This document shows positions 1 through 10,899 of a stretch of 64,000 nt of DNA, piece by piece. Each line of letters starts with the position of its first letter. The first letter of the stretch is position 1. Origin of the DNA: Xestospongia muta (taxonomy: Eukaryota > Porifera > Demospongiae > Haplosclerida > Petrosiidae); assembly GCA_963693285.1 (NCBI GenBank), contig OY848919.1, forward strand, positions 12,981,639 to 13,045,638, given 5' to 3'. The position numbers were made by a program, and so were the translations under genes. Under the pieces are notes generated by a model. It worked only from the letters and a program-made list of their open reading frames with translations. It was not told where the DNA came from and ran no database searches.

Positions 1-2519
1 GGAAGACAACATTAGGTAGGACTTTAGGAAAATAAAGGTAAATGGTTAAATCATGATAGTACAGTAAGGCAGCATTTACATCACCCTCATCCATTTCAAT
101 GACCTTACCAATACTGGTACATTTAGACCTGCTAATAATAGAGCTTTTAGAGGTCACTTGGTGTTCCTGTAAATCTAAGTGAAATAAGAACCATCGAACT
201 GGAATCTCTGCCTCAATGTAAGACCGGCATATTTTACGCCGAATTTCTTCAGCTATTGTTTGTCTGTTCACATCTTCAGCAATTGTGTTAACAGGAAATA
301 TTACATTATTTCCACGAAAACGATGTAAAATTAAAGCATCTCCATATTGCTCTAATGTTGACAAGAGCTTACTGTTTTTCTCATCTAAAGACTCACCAGA
401 ATAATTAATTTCATCATAAAATGTTCCCAGTACTAGAGAGAGTGGTTTTTTGATTGAGCATGGAATATCTGGTAGGTTGGGTGGATTAACAGATGTTAGT
501 GAGCGAAATGATCCTTCAATAAGTTGTAAATTTGTTATTTGTCGTTCCACTGGTTTACCAATCCTCTCTCCTTCAACACAGAAGTAAAACTTTGGTGGAT
601 CTTCAAGTTTTTCAATTAGTTTGTGTGTGAAAATATTAACTGAATTATAACGTAGCAATGCAGGAGCTATATCTAAGAAGGCAGCCTGACCTCCAGAGTC
701 TACTGCATATATCCAGTGTGACTCTAAGAGTAGAGTAGACTCCTTCACATCAGGTAACATAAGCAGGATATCTTTGGTAGTATTAGAAATTGGAGGTGGT
801 ATTGACTCTTGAGATTGAGAGATAGTTTCTGCAGAACGATCACTACCATCATCTTTATCACTTTGTACAGTGACAACAGTTGATGAACTTGTTGGCAATG
901 AACATGGTTTGACTCCTTTCTTGATGGTTTCAGCAAGCATCTTTCTTAGTAAGTCAATATCTACTTTAATCAAAGACTGGGTAGCTTTATCCAATTTAAA
1001 AGATGTGGTCGTTACCTCTCTTACTTCAGGTACGTCAGATACTGGTGTGGTTGTTACCATTCTTACTTCAGGTACTGTCATTACTGGAGTGCTATTATGA
1101 CAGTTTGGTGGAGGCTCATTAAGTAATAATTTCATAAATGATGATTTTCCACTTCCTGGAGGACCAGAGACAGATTGTTTGGTCCACTTAACTTTGACAC
1201 GTCCCTCCTTAAGAGCACTTTTAAGCACACCAGAATAATCTTTGACATGATCCTTGTTATAAAAACTAGCCTTATGTTGGATGTCATCATAATCTCCTAT
1301 AATCAAGGTGATAATAATACAGGTTTACTTAGTGTTCATAAGTCTGTCGTTTATAATTATATACAAATCATTGGAAGAGTCAAATTCATTATATCTCTGA
1401 CTATAAAGTAGATCTTTAGTTTTCCAAAACTAGTTGTTTTCTTTAACATATTTACTACAATGAACTATATATATTATTCTGTTTTATTGATAAATCTCAA
1501 TTCAAATATTGTTGTGCATTTTTAAAAGTCCTTAAAAAGGCATCTACATGTATAACTGTTTTCACCTTCATATATCTAAGTCTACATATAGTTCATACTC
1601 ACTAAAAAGCATGAAGGTGCAAACTAGGACTAGATAAGTTTAATCTAAATGCAACAATGAACCAAATGTAGCTAATATCTTAAAATTACATTACTTATTT
1701 AGGATTCAATATGATTGTGCCTTTAAAAACAATATTTCAAATATCTTAATAAAATGGACGTACAGAATTGAGTATAGAATTGTCTATAGCCTCCATTCCA
1801 TTGTATATCAGACAGAATGAAAAACTACTCAATGTAACAATTGTATAGTACACATCATAGTTAATACATGTACCGAATATCTTAAGATTACTAAACATGT
1901 TATTGTTATTTTTATAAGCTTACGTTTCAATCCATATTTAAATAATACTCTGTTAGCCATATCTCCAAATGCTTTCCATAACAAACCATGTATGTCATTG
2001 AGAGTGAGGTCATCTGTTCGCTGCCATTCAAGTACAAACACAATTGACTCATATTTAAAAGAAGTTGAGACTTTCGTTACATTCAATACATCGTGTTTAA
2101 ACTCCACACATATCTTATCAACTGCTGATTTGTAGGTTGTGATATGAGGTCTGGCATTTTCAATGTTATAATGATCAACAATTGTCTCCAAGCAGTCAAT
2201 ATTAGTTACAGTACACTTCTCTTCTATTATTAACTCCATAACACTCGGAAATAATTCAGCTGTAGACAATTGAGGTTTTAGCTCTTCGAAACATCCATCA
2301 AGAAACGTTTTGAATTCTTCAAGTGAAGGGATACCCCCAGCAATAACAGGTAAAATAGCACAAGTAAGTTCTCCAAATTTCACTTTTATTCGATCAAAAT
2401 AGTTCTTATAATCAGGAGATAGATGGAGCTTTATTTCACTACCTAAAAAGTGATAAATATTACATTATAATAAGATTTATAACAGTGTGCATCTTACCTA
2501 GCTTTTCTTTTGCTGCCAT
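1..2519 (-). CDS. G1: Y domain plus ROC-COR-like GTPase protein (5' part, runs off the window)
   Basis: Exons 2498-2519 (MAAKEKL), 1924-2442 (Y domain) and 1-1296 (GTPase), joined in phase 1 throughout. The Y exon ends early at a good donor (C|GTAAGC) that is absent from the longer Y exons of G2 and G4. The GTPase exon has a P-loop (GPPGSGKSS), a spacer rich in S/T/P, a switch-II-like WIYAVDSGGQAAF and a G4-like LGTFYD in place of NKxD. It then passes into a COR-like stretch (PVRWFLFHLDL, followed by a YFP-containing helix region). The reading frame is open to the window edge. ROC-COR proteins are large signalling GTPases; binding of GTP is likely from the P-loop, and the rest of the role is unknown. 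A broken paralogue lies at 24149-26216. Exon joins are inferred from sequence alone. Confidence 0.7.
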
Positions 2520-2552
2520 AGCTACAGACTAAGAAAGGGTGGGGCTCCAGCA

Positions 2553-2605
2553 ATCTGCGCATGCTCAGTAAGTTTAATTAGGGTGGAGCTCATTAGCAGA
2601 TTTGT
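2553..2605. promoter_or_regulatory. Promoter module copy 1 (G1)
   Basis: The block contains TCTGCGCATGCTCAGTA and, after a short spacer, TTAGGGTGGAGCTCATTAGC. It lies 34 bases upstream of the G1 start codon. TGCGCATGC is close to the binding palindrome of NRF1 (TGCGCATGCGCA), but factor identity is a guess. Here the plus-strand gene P exon 1 that follows other copies is missing. Confidence 0.6.
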
Positions 2606-2619
2606 ACATTTTTATGACT

Positions 2620-2850
2620 TATCTCTGACATATATCGTCCATATTAGTATATACTATATGTTAATAGTAACTATGATATGTGGTAATATATAATGATTGA
2701 TATGTTAACACTTAACATCATTTATTAGTTAACACTATCAGTAGACCACACCTACATCCTCTTGTAAAACCTCTCTTTGTCATCCATCCACTTAGCTCCT
2801 TCATTAGGTTTACATCCACTTATCCCACTAACCATATATCACTGTAATCA
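2620..2850 (+). pseudogene. Fragment of gene P (intron 4 and start of exon 5)
   Basis: The sequence matches the end of intron 4 and the beginning of exon 5 of gene P (compare 35930-36110), including the TAGACCACACCTACATCC acceptor region. It then decays. It sits right after promoter module 1, so exons 1-4 appear to have been deleted. It cannot code for a protein. Confidence 0.7.
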
Positions 2851-3760
2851 TTTATCAATGAATTTGACTTCACTGAAGTATGAGATTTGCATGAAAAAAA
2901 GTAATTTCTTTAATAATAAAAAATTTAATTTTATTATTATTACACACATGAACTAATTAAATATACTTTCCATTTCCATTTCAGTTTTACATTGTTCATT
3001 GTTTAATATTCTATTGGAAATAATAAGAAATATATCATTGAAGGTACAGTTTAGAATCATAATTGTTATGGAGTAAAAAATACTTGGTACACCACTGATA
3101 CTAACTAATATATACAAATAATCATACATGTTATTAATATACCCAATAATAAACCTGGTACTAAAGAGACAACGTACCCTTGTCTATTGTTTCAGTAACA
3201 TGCAAAGTGAACTATGATTCCAAATATGTATTTTCATGTGTTCACTAATTGTATAATTTTATGTTCTTATGATTGTTCTTAAAACTGGAATAATGATATA
3301 ACAAGAATTAAAAATTTGAAAAAACTTCATTAAACATAGGGATGGTGGCAAAGATAACAGTTAGGAATTGCAGTAATAAAATCCCTACCTAGTAGCTAAA
3401 CAGTAGAATGTCATAACCACATTTATTCAGAAGTTGTCTCTTTCTAAATTAAAGGGGCAACCTCTCCTTACAAAATAAGAGAAACAAGAATGAATGCTCT
3501 TAGACATTGAAGAACTTAACCAATTGTTAATTGTATTTATGTAGAAAGCCTTGAGACAAGATATTACTGATCATTTTGTTTCCTAAGTTTTTCCTCATGA
3601 ATTAATTCACAAATTGGTGTCTATCAGAGAGGCTACTTTAATTGTTAAAGTGCAAGAAATAACTAAAAATGGATACCTTATGCAAAAATTATTTTAAACA
3701 ATTAAATTTTGGATTTTTTGCAAGCTAACAGAAGTATAAAAATAGAGGAAAAAGCCATCT
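2851..3760. other. AT-rich intergenic block, 3' of G2
   Basis: No coding signal was seen. The block is a diverged copy of 12100-13028, which lies in the same place relative to the last exon of G4. The duplication therefore took the 3' flank along with the gene end. Confidence 0.6.
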
Positions 3761-6700
3761 CTATATACAGGCAGTGTTATTGTCTACCTGCATGTGGGCA
3801 ATTGATACAACTATCATTACATTACCGTGATGAATGTCAATTCTCTTTGTAATATCTTCAAATGCTTTGTATAACAGCTCTTTTATATCACTGAGTGCGT
3901 CCCTATCAGGTCTCCACTCTAAATTAAAACTGATAATCTCACATTTGAGAAGAGAGGTTGGACCAGTCATGTAGTCATCACATATTCTAAGTTTGAATTC
4001 CTTACAGACACTATCAACTTCTGATTTGTAGGCAGCAATTTGAGCTTTAGCCTCTTCAATGTTGTAATGATTAGCAATAACCTCCAAACAAGTAACGTTA
4101 ACTATAGTACATTTCTGTTCTATGACTATGTCCATTACATCATCAAATGATTTAGCATCCTTCAGAGTATATTTTAGCTCTCGGAAACACATTGAAAGAA
4201 ATGTTTTTAACTCTTCTAGTGAAGGAATCTCCTTATCAAAAACACTTGTATGTACAGTACTATGAAGAAGAATTTTCAATTTTGCTCTCATTTGATCAAA
4301 CATATCCCGATAAATAGGTTGAAGACGAAAAAATAATTTGCGACCTGGGACTATAGATGAATTTTAAATGATAATTAAATAACTAACCTTTAACACTTGT
4401 AGATTTAGCTGGAGTGTCAAGAGCAGTAGTATCTGTTAAAATAATATTATTTTATATAGTCATATCAATTAAGCATGGAGATAAGGAACCTAATCTTAGT
4501 TTCATTACATCCTCAACATTCAAATATGCAAGTTTAGCTGTTAAGGGAAGTGGAAGGCTCTTAAGTACTTAATAATCATTTTATTTTAAACAACTCTATA
4601 AAAGTTTCAGTTTTTATGATTATTCCTTGTTTGCCATATTTAATTAGTGCAAACTAATTTTTTGTGTGGTTTTATTTGTCACTTCATGGCATTTAAATTA
4701 GTGTTGTTTTGGTATATCAAAACTAAAGCTAAACGTACTTTTAGTAAGGCATTTGACTTTTGGTAAACTAAAACTAAAACAAAACTATCTAATAAATATT
4801 TTTATTTGGAAGAAGATAAGAGTGTATGTTTGGTGACTTTGAGTGATGGTGAGCATGGCAAATTTGGTCATTCCATCCAAAAAAAAGTTTCCTACTAACT
4901 TAAAATGACATTTAAAAACTAAACATCATGAACAGTTCAAGGAGCTTCAGAAAAAAGAGAGTAACAAGAAAGAAAAAAGGTGGAAGGGCAAAAAGGAAGT
5001 CAGTTTCACCAGCATTCAATGGAACACAAATGACGAAAAGTATTTACAGTTAGTATAACAACAACATGTAGGAAACATTGCTACAGTGTTGTAGTTACAT
5101 GTATTTAACTAATAAAAAAAATTTATTAAAACTAAAACTAAAATGCTTTACATTATAGTAACTAAAACTATAACTAAAACAAAATTAAATTTCCTACTAA
5201 AACTAATACTAATACTAAAATTATTTTCATTACCAAAACAACACTGATTTAAATCTCAGCAAAGTGCTTATAAACATATATTATGGTAATACAAAATGGT
5301 TGCAGTCCACGTCATCTATGTATATCATTTAAGCTTGAGCCCTCCTTGTAAATTATATATTACATACCTGATAGATTGGGAGGAAAGGTTTGCTCTATAC
5401 AAAAAACATAATGATCATTAAAATAAATGATAACTGCAAACACTTACCATATTCTTTGAGTATATCTTGTCCTATGTGTACTGTCACTTCTGATTGTAAT
5501 AAGACATCACCAAATCGCCTTAATTGGTTAGGATCTTCAGATACTGTATCAGACAGTACTCTTAATGGATTATCACTTAGTGATCCTTCTGAGCTTTGTA
5601 TCTCATTAAATGCCTTCTTAGAGATGATTCTCTCTGTATATAACGTGTGTATCATTTCCATAGGAAGAACAAGTTTTGAGAGCTTTGCAGAGTGTTTCTG
5701 TAGTATTTGATGAGAGAGCCTCTTTTGGACTTCTGTGAGAGAAGAAAAAACATCTAATTCAATTTATTTCTCTAACTTACTTTCTTTTAATGCCATTAGA
5801 TATTGTTCAGCAACAGCATTCCTATCAATGACTTGCTTCTTCAGTGTATCTATGATTTCTTTTCTCATGGCTTTGGGATTAGTACTCAGCCACAAATCAA
5901 ACATTTTTAAAGCTTTTATATCATCACCTATGCTCATCCTTTCAATACTATCTAGTTTTCTAGGGTCTAACTTAAGCAGTACACCAAACTTGTACCATTG
6001 ATAACCAATACTGACGTGTTCACATAACTCATCAAGATTTGGTCTTCCACTCAACATAACATCAAAAGTTGCTGTGAATGTTTTATCTGTTAAAAAGAAC
6101 TCAGATAATATAAATGTCGATTATAACTCTTATTTGTTAAACAGGAAGTTTTATATGTAGCCACATTGAACTATTTATTATAGTAAGTTATTACAAACCC
6201 TAAAATCATTTAACATTAGGTGATAATAGACAGCTTATTAAATTATTACATTGAACAAACAAAGAACATATCAATATTATTACCTTGAGTATCAGACAGT
6301 GATGTATTGTCTTGGATTGAATCATCTGACTCAACCTGAGAACTTTCTTCTAGTGTTTGAGACTGTAGATCTAATAATTGTTAAAAGTTTCCAAATCATT
6401 ACTTTATTTCTCTTGTACCTTCCATTAATTGACTGATCCTCTCATTTCTTTCCTTTAGTTGTGAAATTAGCAATGTTATTTCATCTTGTAATAGCTCTAT
6501 CTCTTCTTGTTTCTCTACTAATACTTTATCAGTAGCTATAGAACATAACCATATATGGTATGTACTACTAACAGTAATATTGCTTACCTTCTTTATGTCT
6601 GGTTAACTTCTCTATCTCTAATGTCTTTGCCTTACTCATTCTATCTAATAGTTTCAACTTCTCTGTTTAAATTAGGTACATAGTTATATCTCAATTAATG

Positions 6701-9700
6701 TACACGTACCTGATAAAGTATCAGTTGATGATTGATCTTGTTGTTGTTCTTGTTCCCTGTCATCACTGGAAGTATCTAATGTGTAACAGAATATGTTATA
6801 TAATTATACATGTGACTAGTACCATTGTGCTTACCTTCAAGTGATATTAACTCCATTATTTGCTGATCTTTCTCAACTTCTTGTTTAGGTATGACTACCT
6901 CCTATATATCAACACATTATATAATAGCTATATTATACATATCACTTACCTTATCTCTTGTACCTTCATCCATAATAGTGTGATAACCAATTGTGAATTT
7001 CATTAATCCAATTTCCCTCAATAGATGAAGACTCTTCTCAGCTTCCATCAGTAGAACATCCATTATATGTCGTGGAGCATAGCAGGTTATTGTGATCGAG
7101 TTACTTTCCTTAATCATTCTAACTTGAACTCTTTTGGCAACATCATTGAAGACTGTTACTAGTAGATTTCTGATTTGGTCAAGAGAGAATTCATCAGGGT
7201 CCCACTTAAGAACAAACTCAATAGTCTCACATTTGAGAAGAGAAGATGGACCCATTGTAAAGTTCTCATTTATACACACACTTAGTTTGACCTCTGCACA
7301 GAACTTATCTGCTGTTGACTTGTAGGCTGAGATATGAGGTTTTGCTGTTTTAATGTTATAATATTCAACGATAACCTCAAAGGAGTAGATATCAATAATG
7401 GTGCATTTCTTTTCAACTATAGCCATGACATCATCAAATGATCCAGCTATATCTAGTTGAGGTTGTAGCTCTCTGAAAGACCTTCGCAGATATTTTTTGA
7501 GTGATCTTAGTGAAGGAATACTCTTAGCAATGAGAGGTGTAACAATATTGATAAGATTTCTAAATGTCACTTTCATCTGAACAAAACTGTACTGATAAGT
7601 ATCAAGTACTGTTATATCACCTGATATTATAATATTGTTATATTATATGTAAATAATGAAAAGACTAACTTTGAGTAGTAGTTGTTGTAGTATATAGTGT
7701 GGGAGTAGCAAGAGCATCCTTAGCAATAACTATAAATAGTAACAATGAATTAATACATATATATATTTAGTACACAGTCTTACTTGATTGGTTTGGAGGT
7801 GATTCAGGAAATATTGAGTCTATAGAATTCTATAATTTAAACAAACTATATATTATAAACACTTACCATATTCTTCAAGTATATCATTTGCTACACGTAC
7901 TGTCTCTTCTGATTGTAATAAGACAGTACTAAATACTCTCAATTGGTTAGGATCATCATATACAGTACTAGACAGTGCTCTCAATGGACCATCAGCTAAC
8001 GATCCTCTTGAGCTCTCTACTACATCAAATATTTCCTTAGAGATGACTCCCTCTGTATATAACGTCTGAACTATCTCCACTGGAAGAGTGAGCTTTGACA
8101 ATATTTCAAAGTAATGTTGTAGTATCTGAATGATAACCTCTTTTTGAACTGTTTTATGACAGAAGAGACAATCATATCAAATTAAGTTTTAAATATAACT
8201 TGTTCTATACTCACTTTCTCTTAAACCTTTCATATATTTCTCAACTAGTACACTTTCATTGATGACTGGATTGAGTAGTGTGTCTATGATCTCTCTTCTT
8301 GTAGGATTGGGACTAGTACTCAGCCACAATTCAAACATCTTTAAAACTTTACTATCATCATCTTTGTACTGCTGATCAATATTATCTAGATCACCACTAG
8401 TATCTAACTTGAGGAGTTCACCAAACTTGTACCACTTAGTACTAATAGTGACATGTTGATATAACTCATCAACAGTTGGTTTTCCATTCAAGAAGTCACT
8501 AGTTATACCTTGAGGTGAATGAATTTGAACACCTAAATAAATATAATGCAAATGAATTATATATTGTGATAACTAACCTTTGTTTTTACCTAGATCTGGT
8601 AACTCAACACTCACTCCCATTTCCTGAAACTTTTGTTGAACAGCTGAAGACTTGAGATATTCTAGAACATCAGAGAGAACTGAAGGAAACACAACATAAG
8701 TCATGATGATACACTTCTCTCTTAATTCACTAAGTAAAAATGATTCAAAATGGGGAAGATCAGACTCATCAGCGAAGTTAGACAGAGTTTTTTCTTGCCA
8801 ATGGTCTTCAAGACGAAAGATGATTATTGGTAATCCAATGGGAGCTGTAGGTTTTAGATCAGGATTTTGACAGAAGGTAGATATGATATCTTTGAAGGTT
8901 GCCTTACTAATGAGCTTAACGTACAATTCTTCATACTTCTCAAACTTGCTTGCTATAATTTCATCTTCAGATAATCGACTAATTTCCTTTAATAAGACAT
9001 AATTAAGATAGCTAATGAAATAGTATTTCAGCAAAAAATCATCAAAAAGACTATCCATATCTTGAATTACATGAAGTTTTTGTCGATATTCTGCTGCAAC
9101 AGTGTGAATTCTACGTAATTTTCGATCAATAAACTTTTTCACTTTATGCAGATCAATATTTTTAGTTTTAAGTGTATCTTCAACTTTCATCACTAATAAA
9201 TCAAATGCACTCTGTAATTTCTCAACTATTGATTTTAAATCGTCTGCATTTTCAACCTCCACAAGTACATCATTTAGTAATGCTATAAAACACACATACA
9301 TTATATGTACATCATATTAAGTTACATACTGTTATAAGGTTGCCACTGATCATCAGAAGTATTCTCTTGAGTAGGGTGTGGTTCAATGAAAGGTACTCCT
9401 TCTTGTAGAGAATGACAAGGAACTAACATTAGTTTAATATTATGTACATTGTTACATCGTAACTACTTACCAGTTAAATTTGATAGTTTTTCTTCAATTT
9501 CTTTCCCAGTATCTCCCACTGGTCCACCAATGTCAAGAAGAATATCAATAAAACATTTATATCGTTGTTGTATCTCTGAAATACTCCTACAAGACTCAAA
9601 ACCAGTTTTGAACTGTTCAAATATACTAGCAAATTCCATATCTTGTGAGGATATAAAGTGTGCTGAATATGCTCTGCCAGCAAAATCCACCACGATAGAT

Positions 9701-9798
9701 TTCAGTTCAGAGTGAATCTTGTAACTGTATGAGACGAAAACATCAACAACAGCTCGTCTGTAGCTTTTAATATCCTCAGTTTCAGTGTTGGAAGCCAT
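3761..9798 (-). CDS. G2: multi-domain death-fold scaffold N-X-DD-CARD-Y-coil-DD-CARD-Y
   Basis: Eighteen exons read by hand: 9471-9798, 9330-9401, 8590-9282, 8215-8532, 7867-8148, 7784-7819, 7670-7729, 6950-7620, 6835-6901, 6710-6775, 6588-6662, 6419-6535, 6284-6370, 5781-6086, 5448-5732, 5368-5394, 4388-4432 and 3761-4350. The sum is 4125 bases, about 1374 residues with no internal stop. All introns are phase 1 except the one after the first Y exon (phase 0). Domains in order: alpha-helical N, linker, X, death domain, CARD-like, S/T-rich linkers, Y, acidic and coiled-coil exons, second death domain, second CARD-like, second Y. The second half repeats the first, so the gene grew by internal duplication. 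Death folds suggest assembly of a signalling complex, probably cytosolic. The X exon could instead end at 8578. Confidence 0.75.
4699..5246. mobile_element. Non-autonomous hAT-type element in a G2 intron
   Basis: Terminal inverted repeats read TAGTGTTGTTTTGGTA on the left and TACCAAAACAACACTG on the right (complement CAGTGTTGTTTTGGTA). A perfect 8-base duplication, ATTTAAAT, flanks it at 4691-4698 and 5247-5254. Length is 548 bases. The right part is full of AACTAAAAC-like subterminal repeats. A short inner stretch around 4900-4980 recalls the end of a BED zinc finger of hAT transposases (LKTKHHEQFKEL when frames are joined), so it may be a deletion product of a full element. Confidence 0.8.
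6419..6901 (-). other. Coiled-coil exon block of G2
   Basis: Four small exons (6835-6901, 6710-6775, 6588-6662, 6419-6535). The last two give heptad-rich helices (EKLKLLDRMSKAKTLEIEKL; then VLVEKQEEIELLQDEITLL). They probably drive oligomerisation between the two DD-CARD-Y halves. Confidence 0.7.
6950..7620 (-). other. Y domain exon of G2 (full-length form)
   Basis: A 671-base exon, phase 1 in and phase 0 out. Signatures: IPSLRSLKKYL, SFDDVM, KKCTIIDI, HYNI/YYNI-x-x-AKPHIS-x-YKS, SLLKCETIEFVLKWDPDE and SITITCYAPRHIMDVLL. Copies: 17713-18383, 60445-61115, shorter ends at 3761-4350 and 13029-13573, and donor-truncated ones at 1924-2442 and 50905-51426. No named family known to me. Confidence 0.6.
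7867..8148 (-). other. CARD-like exon 1 of G2
   Basis: A 282-base phase 1-1 exon of six predicted helices with TLPVEIVQTLYTEGVIS, a LRALSSTV turn, DPNQLRVFSTVLLQSEETV and DILEEYG. It follows a death domain, as CARDs often do, and its helix spacing fits that fold; identity as CARD is a judgement. Copies: 5448-5732, 18629-18910, 51730-52011, 61365-61646, plus C-terminal halves at 21611-21730 and 54727-54846. Confidence 0.55.
8215..8532 (-). other. Death domain 1 of G2
   Basis: A 318-base phase 1-1 exon. The pattern is that of a death domain: KPTVDELYQHV, then a WYKFGELLKL helix, a DDDSKVLKMFELWL helix and RREIIDTLL with a final AEKYM-type helix. Near-identical exons are 18976-19293 (G4) and 52075-52392 (G8); the G9 copy at 62281-62480 is decayed. 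Confidence 0.8.
8590..9282 (-). other. X domain exon of G2
   Basis: About 231 residues. Recurring signatures are FISYLNYVLLKEIS, a YEELYVKLIS helix, IGLP-x-IIF, a CIIMTYVVFPSVLSDV strand-helix and an EMGVSVELP end. Other copies are 19351-20067, 52452-53167, 54988-55692, 62562-63272 and a truncated one at 40082-40387. The order of elements parallels the Y domain, so the two are probably distant relatives. I know no family name for it. Confidence 0.6.
9471..9798 (-). other. N domain exon of G2 (prototype)
   Basis: A 328-base first exon giving MASNTETED followed by about 100 all-helical residues. Recurring features are YRRAVVDVF, FEQFKTGFESCRS, a RYKCFIDILL helix and a GGPVGDTG turn. Seven more copies lie at 10473, 27597, 28135, 34841, 40728, 55882 and 63462, and a C-terminal relative is at 29266. 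Size and helix pattern recall CARD/DED folds, but no diagnostic motif was found. The exon always ends in phase 1. Confidence 0.65.
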
Positions 9799-9830
9799 TG
9801 TAGAATGAAAATAAGGGCCAAGTCCTGAAT

Positions 9831-9902
9831 CTGCGCATGCTCAATAAGCCTATAAATTTTATTAAATTAGGGTGGAGCTCGTTTCCAGTTTTTGCAGACA
9901 CA
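9831..9902. promoter_or_regulatory. Promoter module copy 2 (G2 / gene P fragment)
   Basis: CTGCG-CATGCTCAATAA, an AT-rich spacer, then TTAGGGTGGAGCTC and TTTTTGCAGACACA. G2 starts 33 bases to the left on the minus strand and the gene P exon 1 starts directly to the right on the plus strand. The layout is that of a bidirectional promoter. Confidence 0.65.
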
Positions 9903-10198
9903 ATGGATAGAGAAGTCAGTTTCCTACGTTGTTCTAAGGTCACTCATTCTCCTAGTACACAGTATATATATAAAGTGATCTATATAGCTCAGTAGTTATG
10001 TGGAGTTCAACAAGATGATACATAGACTACAACACTCTGTACATGGATACAACAGAGGAGAGTCACTCCATACAACATCTACTAGGTACATTACCTGTGT
10101 GTGTCAGTATTACTATGAGATAATAGTACTATATACTGCAGTATATGATCACTTACTGTAGGAAAGGAACATGTACTGAATATAACTTTTATCAGACA
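9903..10198 (+). pseudogene. Gene P fragment, exons 1-2 only
   Basis: Exon 1 is 9903-9938 (MDREVSFLRCSK) and exon 2 is 9988-10085. Homology to intact gene P stops at about 10198, inside intron 2, and the following bases are unrelated AT-rich sequence and the 3' end of G3. Exons 3-8 are absent. It could only give a short leader peptide. Confidence 0.75.
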
Positions 10199-10337
10199 TT
10201 CTAAAAATTAATAAAAAAATTGATAAGATATGAATTTGATAACAGTTTCAGGAACACATTATAGACTTATAACAATAGTATTATTACAGAAAGCATTATT
10301 ATATTATTGATATCATAGTTACTATAGTAATAGCACA

Positions 10338-10800
10338 TTACAGAAGCTCTTTTTCCTGGAGAAGTTCCAGAGCTTTTCTTGCAGCACTTTGCTTGGCATC
10401 TTTTTGTAGAGAATGACAAGGAACTAACATTAGTTATAATATTATGTACATTGTTATATCATAACCACTTACCAGTTAAATTTGATAGTTTTTCTTCAAT
10501 TTCTTTCCCAGTATCTCCCACTGGTCCACCAAGGTCAAGAAGAATATCAATAAAACATTTATATCGTTGTTGTATCTCTGAAATACTCCTACAAGACTCA
10601 AAACCAGTTTTGAACTGTTCAAATATACTAGCAAATTCCATATCTTGTGAGGGTATAAAGTGTGCTGCATATGCTCTGCCAGCAAAAGACACCATGCTTC
10701 CCTCTAGTACAGAGTGAATTCTGTTATAGTAAGAGACAAAAACATCAACAACAGCTCGTCTGTAGCTTTTAATATCCTCAGTTTCAGTGTTAGAAGCCAT
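10338..10800 (-). CDS. G3: stand-alone N-domain protein, 129 residues
   Basis: Two exons, 10473-10800 and 10338-10399, joined in phase 1; total 390 bases with a clean stop. Exon 1 is an intact N domain very close to that of G2. Exon 2 replaces the usual linker by DAKQSAARKALELLQEKELL, a charged helix. This helix resembles the last helix of double-stranded-RNA-binding domains, but the rest of such a domain is missing. With only the N domain, the product could act as a small adaptor or a competitor of the larger N-domain proteins; this is inference. It starts at its own promoter module and ends inside a gene P fragment. Confidence 0.7.
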
Positions 10801-10845
10801 TGTACAAAGAAAGGGCGTATTAGGGGAGATCCTGAAAGCTATCAA

Positions 10846-10899
10846 TCTGCGCGCATGCTCAGTAGCCAGTAATTAAGGTGGAGCTCATTTGCAGACACA
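10846..10899. promoter_or_regulatory. Promoter module copy 3 (G3 / gene P pseudogene)
   Basis: TCTGCGCGCATGCTCAGTAG then AATTAAGGTGGAGCTCATTTGCAGACACA. The copy has a 2-base expansion (GCGCGC) and has lost the usual TTTTTGCAG stretch. It lies between the start codons of G3 (minus) and a gene P pseudogene (plus). Confidence 0.65.

Noticed and set aside
745..936. Separate small minus-strand gene (again at 25665-25856)
   Set aside because: Out-of-frame shadow inside the ROC-COR GTPase exon.
9449..9715. Plus-strand open frames opposite N exons (also 10379, 27575, 28113, 34747, 55788, 63368)
   Set aside because: They repeat only because they are the antisense of the conserved N exon; codon pattern and splice signals support the minus strand.
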